Below, one piece after another: positions 1 to 10,679 of a stretch of DNA of 64,000 nucleotides. The stretch is from Aphelenchoides besseyi (lineage: Eukaryota > Nematoda > Chromadorea > Rhabditida > Aphelenchoididae). Position 1 is the stretch's first letter, and each line of letters begins with the position of its first letter. The DNA is taken from the NCBI GenBank assembly GCA_024699855.1, contig JAMPIQ010000003.1:8928001-8992000 (forward strand), read 5' to 3'. The notes beneath the pieces are model-generated. The model saw nothing but the letters and a program-made list of their open reading frames with translations. It did not search any database and was not told where the DNA came from. The translations under genes were made by a program, and so were the position numbers.

Positions 1-41
1 TCAATGTCATGAAAAGCTTCCCGTAGGTCGTGTGCTCCTCT

Positions 42-779
42 TCATTGAGGACCAGCGAAAAACGACGGCGAAAACAAAGTAAGCGGTTTTGATTTCTTCC
101 AATTTATTTGGTTTTTCAGGTTCAATTCATTTACCACGTGGTCACAACCGATAATCCCACAACGTTTGTTGCCGTTCGTGTACTTTTTGTTGGTCAGCTG
201 TAGACAATGTTGGTATGACACGAATGTGAATAGATTAGCAGCAGCAATTTCTGTAGACAAATAACATTGACGATCGTGGTAACGGTCCATAATGTTCTCG
301 TCGATCCATTGGTACATAACGTGAAAAGACGGACTCATGCAAAAACACATTGATTATGTTGAACATCAATTCAAATACCATGAGATATCGTTGTGTATTG
401 ATGAGGAGCAGAATTGGACGAGTGTAAGCATGTAGTTGAAGATGTAGGCCTGAAATACGATCGTAAACAAATCGATTAGCAACAAACTGACCGTTTCATT
501 CCTGCTGTCCATCCAAAAATTCGGTCGTTCAAACACCTTGAGAAATTGAGAAATTGAAATCGAACGTGCAGATCGCAAAGATAACTCGAAAACGTACATG
601 ACCGAGATCAAAATTTTGGTGCTATAACGGGTGGACATATCGGCAATAATTGGACCTGAAAAATCACAAAGTCGACAAATAAACCCGTTTTGTTGCTTAT
701 ATTTCACACTCGATACACAACCTAAGAAGAAATCAGAATTGGAACTTTTACTCATCATATTCATTCCTTTATGTCTCAA
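42..779 (-). CDS. Unrecognised minus-strand gene, two open segments
   Basis: Two minus-strand open segments (779-366 and 350-42) could be exons of one gene, starting divergently from the pX-like gene with the two 5' ends overlapping. The first segment has a CxxC pair (FICRLCDF) and a hydrophobic stretch near its end. The second has further Cys and His residues around CGIIGCDHV, so a zinc-binding fold is possible. I do not recognise the family. It may be a Polinton gene on the opposite strand, or a host gene at the element's flank. Splice sites between the two segments are not clear. Confidence 0.3.
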
Positions 780-1133
780 CGAACGGCTGCGTATTCCACT
801 GTTCGGGGATTATTGCCGGTGACATCGTTTCTCCAACGATTGAAATCCGCGAATTCGGATCAGAAGCGGCGAGATCTAGTGGCCGATGCTACCGGAGCCG
901 AACTTTTGGCGTTGGTTGAGATTGCCTACAATGTGTTGCATGCGCATTTTCCGTTGAAACACCGACAACTCGAGCGCTTGCGGCCACACGCGCCACTTGT
1001 CCGAAAACTTTCGCGAGTACGAAGTGAGAGATCGGCACGTCGACTCGTTCAATCGGGAGCAGGTGTTGCGGCACTAATGCCGATTATCACCCCCATTTTG
1101 ATTCATTTGTTGGCTTCCGTGCGCCACGACTAG
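771..1133 (+). CDS. pX-like small basic virion protein of Polinton
   Basis: A 120-residue basic protein. Its middle (LLALVEIAYNVLH, about residues 45-57) and C-terminus (LVQSGAGVAALMPIITPI, about residues 92-110) match the pattern of a small protein conserved across Polintons and adintoviruses: a segment like LLxLVEIAxNVLxG, an Arg/Lys-rich linker, then Q-x-G-G and a hydrophobic tail. Such proteins are compared with the adenovirus pX core peptide and are thought to condense DNA or act on membranes in the virion. The start ATG is at 771. It is followed directly by the core-like gene, whose ATG lies 22 bases after this stop. The assignment rests on remembered family patterns. Confidence 0.6.
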   Translation: MSQRTAAYSTVRGLLPVTSFLQRLKSANSDQKRRDLVADATGAELLALVEIAYNVLHAHFPLKHRQLERLRPHAPLVRKLSRVRSERSARRLVQSGAGVAALMPIITPILIHLLASVRHD

Positions 1134-1154
1134 TTGCTCGATTTATCGGCTCTG

Positions 1155-2265
1155 ATGGCGCGGACGTTTGTTTTGGTTCCACCGGAACGTCTTCGTGATA
1201 ACGTGTCGGAATTGATGGCCCGAAAAATGTCGGACAATTTTTTAACGAACGCGATGTTGATGCTCGAGAAAATTTACACTGACAAAAAGCTCTCGACAAG
1301 TCAACGAAATTTGTTGATGAATCAGGCACTAGTCGGCTATTTGAAACAATGGAAAGCTGTCGAAAGCAAACCGGTGGCTGTCACTCTGACCGATCAACCA
1401 AACAATCCGTCGCCCGAAATGACCGCCGCGATTACGACCAAAGAGGAATTGCCATCGAACATTACAGAGTCCGGGGATGGTGAAACAGTCGCTGAAATCA
1501 CAGACGAGCCGCCAAAGAAAAAAGTCAAGATCACAACTCCAAAGAATTCAACTCCCTCGGCGAAGAAAAAGTTGACGGTAAAACCGAAAAGCGCAAAAGC
1601 GACCTCCGAGACGAACTCTCCTATCGCCGGAACCGTAACCTCCGAAACAGCCTCTCCAACGACTGGCTCTCTCCCCACAATCAAGCCGACAGCCGCCGCA
1701 AACAAGCCGCCTGTTACCGCAAAATCGCAAAAGTCGACCATTGGGCAAAAAGAACAATCAGCCAAAGAACAGTGGGGATATTGAGAAACGTAAGGCGGAT
1801 TTTGAACGCATGTGGCTCCAAATGAACGAGAATCCATTGGAATACGGAATTGATTCACGGAATCGTGTTTACAATACAATATCCAAACGCCCGATTCAGG
1901 GCAGTAATGCGAAAGACGCATTGGCATTTCTCATGAACACCGGCACATTCAACAAAGCACCTGCTGGTACACGCACAATGAAAAACCATTTGATTGCGAT
2001 GAAGGAATTCAATGATTACTTTCCCAATCCACCGATAAGCAACACCAAATCGTCTCGGAACATGAGCGGAAACGGTCGGCCACAAACAAAAAAGATCCGC
2101 AAAAGAAATTTGGCCGCAGAAATCAATCTTGCGCCAAAATCGACGATCATCAATATGAAAGGAAGAGGACTGTTGCGCAGGAAAGTTTTGAAACCGAAAC
2201 AATCATCTCGAACTTTCAAATCGAAAGCGCTTTTGAGTTTTCGTCCCAAAGTTTGGTTGAACTGA
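1155..2265 (+). pseudogene. Polinton core-like protein, frame broken near 1740-1785
   Basis: The ATG at 1155 opens MARTFVLVPPERL, which resembles the start of a protein found beside pX in adintovirus-like elements. A helical segment follows (about residues 20-60), then a long Lys/Pro/Thr-rich linker with KKKVK-type basic patches. The reading frame stops at 1784. An overlapping frame from 1741 to 2265 carries the expected C-terminal part: ISKRPIQGSNAKDALAFLM, then a very basic tail ending in a Lys/Arg-rich stretch. The two parts look like one protein broken by a 1-base shift or an unrecognised short intron. The role is probably an internal virion or DNA-binding core protein, by position and composition only. 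Confidence 0.5.
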
Positions 2266-2334
2266 TCCCTTTTTTTGTATTCGTCAACGATTAAATGTGA
2301 GTTTAGAGTTTTGTTTATTTCAATTGGTTTTAGA

Positions 2335-3045
2335 ATGGAAAATTTTGTCGACTATTTTTGTTCTCTGGATACGTTGATTTCGTTGCGCAAACGATCGGAT
2401 GCAGCCAATCGGCCGATCGACTACTCGAATCCTCTACCGACTCGGCTGATCGAATACTCAACCCGTAACTTCAATTTTGATTTATTCGACGGAAACAACG
2501 ATCGCGCCCTCAGATTCCAGCAGTTCATCGTGGAATCACCGCTCACAATCCAACCGTTTGAAGACCTTGGGGCTGATGAATTCGATCACATTGAAGATGG
2601 CGCTTGGGACAAGAGAACCATTTTTGTTTATTTTGGGAAACAAAAGATTCCTCTGAAAATGCGAATCACGGAACTAATCGTTATTGCTCAACTCGTGAAT
2701 CTACAGAACCTCAAAATTAACGCGCTCGACGTTCCGGAATTTGCATTAGCGTGTCTATCCGAGCTCTATTTGGTTACTACTCTCGCTCATGTCGTACTAC
2801 AAGGAAATATTCGAAGCGTCAATGATTTGCGAATGTGGACAGAAATGATGGAGTGCTGCATTTTTACATTCGAAAATGTCACGTTCATCAGTCATTACGA
2901 CACACTCAACACTTCAATTATTCCGGCCAGTGATCGCTACAAAATCGTCATGACCGAACACACTCTCTGGAATTACGTGTCTTTCCATTATGCATTGGAC
3001 GGAAACGAAGATCACTGGGACAGCCGCTTCAAATCTCTACCGTGA
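2335..3045 (+). CDS. Unrecognised Polinton-block protein
   Basis: An open frame from the ATG at 2335 to 3045 encodes about 236 residues of ordinary composition with no obvious transmembrane segment. It lies between the core-like and integrase genes on the same strand. After its stop, another frame stays open to 3172 and begins in overlap at 2990. The true C-terminus may therefore lie in that frame after a small indel near 3000-3040. I see no catalytic motif and do not recognise the family; by position it is one of the accessory genes of the Polinton. AT-rich sequence with an AATAAA (3198-3203) follows, fitting a 3' end. Confidence 0.5.
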   Translation: MENFVDYFCSLDTLISLRKRSDAANRPIDYSNPLPTRLIEYSTRNFNFDLFDGNNDRALRFQQFIVESPLTIQPFEDLGADEFDHIEDGAWDKRTIFVYFGKQKIPLKMRITELIVIAQLVNLQNLKINALDVPEFALACLSELYLVTTLAHVVLQGNIRSVNDLRMWTEMMECCIFTFENVTFISHYDTLNTSIIPASDRYKIVMTEHTLWNYVSFHYALDGNEDHWDSRFKSLP

Positions 3046-3279
3046 TCCGTTCAAGCAGTTGTTTGCCGCAAACAACGGAACTGACGAGTTGAATGGTCGT
3101 CAAACAGCGACGGTTACCATTTCAACTATATTTTTTCCAAAAGTCAACAGTACAAATCACCAAATTCTATAGTCGCGATTGTATTTTTTTGCGAATCAAT
3201 AAACTTTGGCGTTAACATTTTTTTCCCATTTTATCTTATAACCGAATTTTGCATTGCATCGTAGAGTTGTGTTCCAATA

Positions 3280-4397
3280 ATGAGTGTCGATGAGAATGAG
3301 CGTAAACTCATACTCAAGGCCTATCGATCGCTCGATTCCTCCGCCGCTTATTCCGCTGTTGACAATCTATGGCGAGTTTTAAGGCCAAAGAGATTTTCGC
3401 GCGCGAAAATCGTTCGAGTATTGGAAGAGGATCGAACTGCTTCACTTTACAAGCCTCGACGCTATCGTTTCAAACGTTTGAAAACCAAACCAGCGGGCTT
3501 CTACACCGATGCTTGCATGGATTTGATTTTTATGCCCGAACTTGAGCATTGGAACAATGGCATGCGCTACGTATTGGTTTTAGTTGAAGGCTTGAATCGA
3601 CGAATATTTACACAACCTCTACCAACCAAAAAGCCCGAGGATGTTATTGAAGCGTTAAAGAAAACTTTCGAAGAAGCCGACTACCTTTTCTGGTCGGTGT
3701 TTAGCGATTTGGGCAAAGAGTTCAAGAATCAAAAGGTCAAAGAGTTTCTGTCTTCACTTCAAATTACTCAAAAACTTGCTCACAACGCAGAGACCAAAGC
3801 AGCTTTGGCTGAACGGGCTATAAGAACATTGAAACAGTGGGAGAATTTTGGTTTTCTTTTGTAATCCAAAAATTTAGACGTCTGTACAAATACATGAGTG
3901 AAAAGAACACTTATCGTTGGATCGATGCTCTCCATCCGCTAACTCTCGCTATTAATCGTTCGCCAAATCGCACTCTTGGCTTTCGGCCACTCGATGTGAA
4001 TATCGCAAATTGGAAAAATGTGTGGGATCGTCTGTACGCTAATGATCTGAACACGAAACCCTCGAAACTCAAAGTCGGTGATCATGTTCGAATTTCAAAG
4101 GCAAAAACTCAATTCTCCAAAGGCTATCACCCTGCGTGGACCGATGAAGTATTTCAAATTTCAAAAAAAATACCAACAAATCCTACAACTTTCCGACTCA
4201 AAGATTATCATAACAATGAACCTTCGGGCCGATTTTACGCGCATGAACTTTCAAAAACCACAATGGATACCACGTGGCGTATTGAACGAGTTTTGAAGAC
4301 GCGCACTCGACGTGGGCGCCGACAGCTGTTTGTTGAATGGAAGAATCACCCCGCTTCCGATAACTGTTGGATAAATGAAAGCGATTTGATTGATTAG
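3280..4397 (+). CDS. Polinton integrase (DDE) with chromodomain, one intron
   Basis: Two exons, 3280-3836 and 3878-4397, give 358 residues in frame once a 41-bp intron (3837-3877, GT...TTTAG) is removed. The RNase H-fold integrase core shows the expected acidic residues: Asp in FYTDACMD, Asp in SVFSDLGKEF, and Glu in AALAERAIRTLK. The C-terminus (from TWRIERVLKTR to SDNCWINESDLID) is a chromodomain, a hallmark of Polinton and Ty3/gypsy-type integrases. The enzyme would insert the element into nuclear DNA and give the 6-bp target duplication typical of the family. Zinc-binding HHCC residues at the N-terminus are not obvious. The catalytic residues and frame look intact, unlike several neighbours. 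Confidence 0.9.
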
Positions 4398-4421
4398 TTT
4401 GTTATTGTCCTCCACAACGTC

Positions 4422-5901
4422 ATGTCGTTCGACCAGCGATTCACAGTTATTTTACCGTCGAACACTTTTGGTTACACGAACCGCTCGAACAGTTTTCGCG
4501 TTCAACTCCCAAAAACTCTGCACTTTTACGATGGCAATTGGCAAGTGGGTCTGCGTAGCATCTTCTACACCAAAAGTTGGACGACCATAGACTCCGAAAC
4601 ACCTCAATGGATAAAAATGAGGGATACTACGGGCAATATTGTAACTCTTAAGGTCGATGCGGCAACATTTCATACAGTCGAACATATGGCTCAACACTTG
4701 ACAAGCATTATGTCCGCCGTACAAACGCCGCGTATTCGACGTTCTGTCCGATTGACTGATGAACAAAATACGCAAATCGAAAAAGCTCAACAAGAATGGA
4801 GTATCAATAAGTCAGCGTACGATCGTGAAGTGAAGGCTATACGTGAAAAACAAAGAGCCGTCGACGAAGCGAATGTAAAATTGGCTGAAAAGACGCGCAA
4901 TCACGATGCGTTGGAGACCGATATAAAGTCACTCGAAAAGAACGACGGCGACCTGGCAGTGCTCGAGGAAAAACGTCTTCAATTAGAGCAACTGAGCAAC
5001 GAGATTGCCGCCGATAAGGAACATTTGAAAACACTGGTGGCGGCCGTGGCGTCCCAAGACGATCTTATCCAAATTGCCCTGAAGATGCTACGAATAGTTT
5101 GAATGCTCTAAATGCACTGTATGCCAAGTACAACACGAACGAAGAGCAAATAAGTGCAGGCGTTCTCGACGCTCAAGGAGCTGAAGAAGAAGAAGCGGCG
5201 TTGGTGAACGAAAACAACATTGCAGCGAACGACCAAGAGCTGTTGTCAGCTGTTGTCAGCTGAAGAAACGAACAGGGAAGATGAAGAAATGGATACAACA
5301 CCTACGACAGAAAAGCCACCGGCTCCTGAGAATATGAGCGAGTACGATGAGCAAATCGCCCTATTGAACGAGCTTAACAACGTTGAAGACATCCCGTTTA
5401 CGGAAAAGATACCAACCGGAAGTGGCTTTGTTTTCGACAATATGCGAAGACGTTTTCGCCTGTATTTAGACCCAAAAGTTGAATATGTTCAGTTGTCTGA
5501 CCAGTTGGCATACACGCTGGGGGGTTTGAGAAGGATAGATTGTTGGTTCACGGCAGTTTTGCTCATTATGATTGCGATCTAACAGGGTGATAACAACGAC
5601 TACTACTGAATGCAAGATTTTTTCAGGAGGCATTTCACATTTTGTCATTTATGCTCCCGGCCTAATCGAACCTTCTATTTTGGGCGACAAAATGGTTTCC
5701 GTTTTACAGGTAGTCAATGTTTCCGGAAATCAAGGCGAATCGGCGGAGTGCTATTTCGAACAACCAACTTTCTATCCGCTTGCCGTAAAAGAAATCAACA
5801 CAATAGACATTGAGCTGCGCACGTTGGCCGGAAAACTGTTGTCCATACAATACGGACATACGATAGTGACTCTTATGTTCCGTCGTGCTCCAATTTTCTA
5901 A
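4422..5901 (+). pseudogene. Polinton spike/minor-capsid-like protein with coiled-coil insert, broken
   Basis: The N-terminus (FTVILPSNTFGY, then a WQVGL motif) and the C-terminus (IVTLMFRRAP at the end) match a protein common in Polinton-type elements. That family starts with a LPSNSS motif and ends in an LHFRR motif. Its exact virion role is unsettled; spike or minor capsid is likely. Between them lies an unusual charged coiled coil (about residues 105-220). Frame breaks are visible: a shift around 5070-5095, and a second at 5230-5255 where the 10-mer AGCTGTTGTC is tandemly duplicated. One copy of the 10-mer keeps the frame open. The C-terminal part is reached through a probable intron, 5524-5626. 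Confidence 0.6.
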
Positions 5902-5956
5902 CTCACATTCTTCTGTTCGCGTTCCATTGAACGGTTGTTGTATTTTCCAATAAATA

Positions 5957-6433
5957 ATGGTTCAAACATTGTTCGATCCGGATACCGTCGATTATGTTCG
6001 CTTTTTCGCGAGTTTGATAACATGCAGCAAATAGGCGGCGGCTCGTTGACGCACGACTATTTCGCCGGACAACCGTTTATGCGCGGATTTGGCCGAACGG
6101 CGCAGAGCGGCGCCGGTTTTGCCGATCTGTTACAGGCACTTTGGCGACGGCTGATTCCGATGGCAAAAAAAAACGGCCGGCAAAGTCATTGGATGTGAAG
6201 GTCTGCACGTTGGTTCACGTATTCTCAACGATTTGGCCGAAGGTAAACCGCCCACAAATGTCATCGAAGAACACTCACGTGTCGGCTTATCGAACTTGGC
6301 GGATAGAGCGTCTCGTTCGCTCAAAGGTTCAGGACGAAAACGCCGTACCGCAATTTCATCTACACAACGTCTCCGTGGACGGTCGGTTCCGGCGAATATT
6401 GCGGCTAAACGGCGACGTGATATTTTTGTCTAA
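5957..6433 (+). pseudogene. pVI-like Polinton minor virion protein, frameshifted
   Basis: This short gene just before the major capsid gene carries the pattern IGGG...YFAGQPFMRGFG, then ALWRRLIPMAKK, a linker, and KGSGRKRR near the end. That is the layout of the widely conserved Polinton protein usually placed beside the capsid gene and compared with adenovirus pVI. The ATG is at 5957. The frame changes twice: near a T5 run around 6000-6004, and at an A9 run (6165-6173), where eight A residues would keep the frame. The rest reads in one frame to the TAA at 6433. The family assignment is from pattern memory; the frameshifts are seen directly. Confidence 0.6.
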
Positions 6434-6435
6434 TC

Positions 6436-7787
6436 ATGTTGTTCAAAACGATTGATGGCGATAGTCCAAAAACCATTACATCGGCTTTGAATCTATTTAC
6501 CATACCCACCACGGATGTCAGTTTTTCATCCGCTTTCTACCGTGAAATACTTGCGACGAACAGCGTTGAACAGTTTCCGTTTCATTTCAAAGTTCTCAGC
6601 GGCAACAGTTACATTAGTCTTAACGACAGTTACTTTGTTACCGAATTCCGTATAACAAAATCCGATGGCAAAACGTTGGAAGCCACCGACACACCGGCGG
6701 CTATTCAAGCGATAGGAAGCACTTTCATAAAAAACTGTCGAGTTTTGATTGGCGGTCGTGAGGTCTATTCGGGAAACGGGTTGAGTTCGTACAAATCGTA
6801 TTTCGATCTGTTATTGTCGAATGGACACGAAGCCAAAACATATCCGCTCAGTGAGGTCGGCTATTTTCCGTACGCCGATGCAGAGAGCAAAACGGATTCG
6901 GGCCTCATTTCAAGCCGCAAAATTTTTGCTTTAAGCAAACCGTGTCAACTGATTAGCAAAGTACCTGCCGACGTGTTCAATCAGGATCTTTTGTTGGTAA
7001 ACGGCGCCGAAATGGACATTTTTTCTTGACACCGAACTCTGATGACTTTTGTATTTTTAATCCGGGCGCCGCCGCCGGCTCCACTTACAAGCTACAAATA
7101 ACGAAATATCGTTTGTATTGCAAATTTTTCAATCTCATAGACAGCCTATCGTTGACAATGCATGCACAGTTGGAAAAAACTCCGGCAAAATACCCGCTTC
7201 GCCGAACACAAATGAAGCATCTCATCATAACCGAGGGTCGAACAGATTTTCACGCGAACATTTTCGGCGATCAATGTCCACGACGTATCGTTTTGGCCAT
7301 GGTTTCAACAGCGGCGTTCAATGGCGCACAGTCGATGAATCAGTTCAATTTCAAACCGTACAACGTACGTGATATTACCATAACAACGGCCGGAATCGAT
7401 CATCCATCGGTTTGTTCGAATTAGTCGTTTTTTTCGTAATTCTTTTTTTAGATTCCATACGAAATGAATTACGATGATGGTCAACAATACGTGAGAGCTT
7501 ATCACGACATGTTAATGGCCACCGGTTACGCGTTCAACGATTCTTCTAACGCCATTTCGCTTAAGCAATTTGAATCCGGTTGGAACATTTACTGTTTCGA
7601 TTTGACGACCTCGTTGTCGAGCACCAGTGCTACTTTTGATTTGATTCGTCATTCGCCAACAAACCTACAAATGAAATTTCGAAAACCAATTCCTCAAGGA
7701 GGTGTGGTTCTCTTAATTTATGCCGAATACGACGCTATTCTAACTGTTGATAAGTTTCGGCAAGCGAGCTCGGACCTCATTATTTGA
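6436..7787 (+). pseudogene. Polinton major capsid protein (double jelly roll), one frameshift
   Basis: The start at 6436 gives MLFKTIDGDSPKT and continues through motifs typical of Polinton major capsid proteins, such as FIKNCRVLIGGREVY and SYFDLLLSNG. The C-terminal exon reads YDDGQQYVRAY, then GWNIYCFDLT and VLLIYAEYDAILTVDKFR. The family forms trimeric double jelly-roll capsomers. The frame breaks at 7017-7024 in a T6 run, where seven T would keep it open. A 42-bp intron (7410-7451, GT...TTTTTTTAG) separates the last exon. With the shift allowed for, the length is about 436 residues, close to full length. It lies 2 bases after the pVI-like gene and 3 bases before the membrane-protein gene. 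Confidence 0.8.
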
Positions 7788-7790
7788 AAA

Positions 7791-8054
7791 ATGGACGTTA
7801 ACAACACGTTGCCGTTTTGCGATCCTTCTAATCTGATTACTCACGAAGGAATTTTACGGTGTCTATTATACGTTTTGATTGGCGCTATTCTGTTGATTCT
7901 CGGAGTTTTGTGCCGATCGGCTTTGGAGGTGTTGTCTTCACATCTCAAGAACTATGAACGAGATAACAATGGAAAGATTGTTGAGCCGTTTGCCGTCAAC
8001 TCGCCATATCTTTCGGGGATGCCATCCGATAGACCAGATACCTCGAAGCCGTAG
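7791..8054 (+). CDS. Small one-pass membrane protein downstream of capsid gene
   Basis: An 87-residue protein with one clear hydrophobic segment, LRCLLYVLIGAILLILGVLC (about residues 23-42), and a soluble polar tail ending in a Pro/Asp-rich stretch. It starts 3 bases after the capsid stop. Its last 101 bases overlap the start of the protease gene in another frame, which is the compact overlap seen in virus-like elements. No family was recognised. The position suggests a virion- or assembly-associated membrane protein. Confidence 0.6.
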   Translation: MDVNNTLPFCDPSNLITHEGILRCLLYVLIGAILLILGVLCRSALEVLSSHLKNYERDNNGKIVEPFAVNSPYLSGMPSDRPDTSKP

Positions 8055-8151
8055 TTACCCCCATATGTTCATTCTCAACCACGACCCATATCACATGCCC
8101 GGAAGTCATTGGCACACCGAACAGAAGCGGGCATTTCCCTGCAGTCATTTC

Positions 8152-8172
8152 CCCTGATGTGGCATTGTGTCT
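8152..8172 (+). repeat. Conserved subterminal block of copy B 5' end
   Basis: The 21 bases from 8152 (CCCTGATGTGGCATTGTGTC and one more T) sit about 40 bases inside the tip of copy B. They recur perfectly, in inverted orientation, inside the 5' tip of copy A. The surrounding sequence has diverged. Selective conservation suggests a transposase-binding site. Confidence 0.6.
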
Positions 8173-8363
8173 ACACTGTCGTATTCAATCACGAAAATAA
8201 AGATATTTGACAATAATAGTCCGGTTAGCACACCGGGCAGACGACAGCTAAAGCCGGCGTTAGCTTTTCGCTCTTTGAAAATGCGCGCCAATTCAAACGG
8301 GATTTTTTTGGTCCGCTTGGAAGCGTCTTTTTTGCTTTGACAACAATTTATTTTATCGTTTAT

Positions 8364-10335
8364 TTATTCATTAAAAACAACTAATGAACGGTCCGCTAAC
8401 ACAAGACGGAGATGATCGGTCAGAAAATGCTGGAGCCGCTTGTTTTCATTGAAGCCGAAGTTTAGATCGTCGCTTCTGTTCCCATATTTGTGAACGTGCT
8501 CGATGATCTGTTCACCAAATCGGCCCCATGATCCGAATCGCTTAACAAAATCCAACAAATGAGCTTCGACAAAGTGGAGCATGTTGATGGACGGCAAATT
8601 GTTGTTTCGCCATGATGTGGCAACGTGAACAATTGTTTCGTCCAAATACAACAATTCGTCTTCTGTGAAACTTCTGTCGATGACTAAAGCATACTTGCTC
8701 AAACGCCCAATGTCCAAGAAGACTTCATGGTATTCGAGATCGTTGAAATTGCTAGTCGATCGGTCAGTTTCCCATCGTTCGTGCGTATCGATGATGAAGT
8801 TCAAGAATTTTTGACAATCACCACCATTGAGCAACGACTTCGTTTTGTGAGTTAGTTGGACTCCGGCAAGACGGAAAATCGACTTCAGCTGGTTCTTCTG
8901 CTCTTCGTTTTTTCCACATTTGCTCCAAAGGGCCGTTGACCAAACGCATCAGAACGTGAAGAGGTGGAACAGCAAAGTTGATAAGCGGCAAATTGATGAG
9001 ACGATTTGGGTGTTGATCATCAATCCATGGAACGCATTCAGCTTCTTGAAGTCGATGTTCATGTCGATCCACATTCCCCCATGGGCAAAAGAATCGAGCA
9101 CCTGGTGGGGTTTGTGCCGGCAACGATGCTCAACATTTTGATGTCAGACGAGAAGAGTGGGACGACGTTCAGTTGTTTACCATCGATCTCCAAGCCATGT
9201 TGAGCAACTTCCGCGGCAAACTCGAAGATCTTTGAAGCTGCCACCTTCAAAACTTCAGTTTGCTCTGGTCCATCGTATGCTGCAACAACAACCAAGTTGC
9301 GAGGTGATCCCGGGTTCGCCACTCGAGTTGAGCAGAAAAATCCGATCTTGACGTATCGACCACCTCCATCTGCGGTGAAAACCAAATTGATTGCTTCTGG
9401 CGTTTCATCATTCCATTCGTAATGCACAAGTCTTTCGATGTACTTGACGGCCAAACAACGAACATCCTTGGCAAAACAAATTGACACCACTCGATTCTTG
9501 TTGTCCCGAATTTCCGTTGAACCAAATCCACCAATCTCCTCGACCTGATTCAATTGAGCTAATCGAACAGATTCGTAAGACATCAGTTTTGGCCAAAGTT
9601 TTGCCAAAGCTCCATACTGACGCTTACGCAAGTTGAGGAGACGGCGGATATCTCGACATTGTCCAGCGGTGAACTTTACTTTGTCGGTGGTATCAATCGG
9701 AACCCCAAGTTCTCGAAGACGTTTCGTCCATTCATTCTTCTGCCGAATTTTCAGGTTTCCAAATACTTTTCGTACTCCACTGAACAGAGTATTGCGGCTT
9801 GAGGACGGTGCTGGATTTTGAGAAGTTGAAGCACCAAAAGTGACGTTTGAATCAGATGCCGATTGTTGTGCTGTTTGACCAGAAGTTTGTCGAGATCTCG
9901 GAGTTGAACTGCTTGAAGATTGTTGAGACGGCGTTTCTTGTAAGAGCGACCATGTCTCATTGATCAACGTAAGTTCCGAGTTCTCTTGACGAAGTTCGGC
10001 AATCTCACGACGCAATTCAACGTTTTCTTCGGTCAAAGTTGCAATCGTTCTAAAGAATCGACATTAAACTAACAGATTAACTTCTAAAAATACCGTTGAT
10101 GTTCCAAGATTTGAATGCGAGCATTAACAAGTTCGTTGGACACATTGGAACGAGTGACAACTGGAGGAGCTGGCGGTTGTTGCATCGAAGGTCCAGCAAC
10201 TAGTCCATCGTCCATTGATCGTCGTCGGCGTTTCTCGTTCATCCTTTCGCCCTGCTGACGTCGTCGTTCCACTTCTTGTTGCCGTTTTTGAATTCCGGCT
10301 CGAGCAGCAGCCTGTTTTTGAGCGTTTTTCTCCAT
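8364..10335 (-). pseudogene. Transposase-like protein of copy A, two +1 frameshifts
   Basis: This diverged paralogue of the copy B protein is read from the ATG at 10335. Exon 1 is 10335-10094, then a 44-bp intron (10093-10050), then one long exon to 8364. Unlike B, there is no second intron. The basic N-terminus, leucine-rich coiled coil, Ser-rich linker, VFTADGGGRYVKIGFF, SSDIKMLSIVAGT, ARFFCPWGNVD and EHVHKYGNRSD are all present. Two +1 shifts break it. One is near 9107-9115 between IVAGT and ARFFCPWG. The other is at an A6 run (T6 on the + strand, near 8908-8913), where five bases would keep the frame. It is therefore probably inactive. Confidence 0.75.
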
Positions 10336-10658
10336 ATCTGTAATAGAAAAGTTGCTAAATAACTGTCAAAAGTGCTCCTATCGACACGAAATTTGCAACA
10401 TAGATACGGCACGTCATAACGAACAATTCTACACGCTGAAATTGAAATACGCGCGACGCAACCTTTTTTACAACGACTTAAAGTTGACCACCGCAAAGCG
10501 GGACCGAGAAAATGATCGAAAAAACGACCAAAAACAGAATGCCATGATGAGTGTTTGGTATCATTCGATAGCCCGAAAGCTCTTTAACATTTCGTTCTTC
10601 ATGCAAATTGGACTATTTTTGTCAAATTTATTTATCTCTTAAGGCGAACAATTTATTC

Positions 10659-10679
10659 AGACACAATGCCACATCAGGG
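10659..10679 (-). repeat. Conserved subterminal block of copy A 5' end
   Basis: Perfect inverted match to 8152-8172, about 50 bases inside the right tip of copy A (10729). It is the same distance class as in copy B and marks the 5' (gene-upstream) end of the element. Confidence 0.6.
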
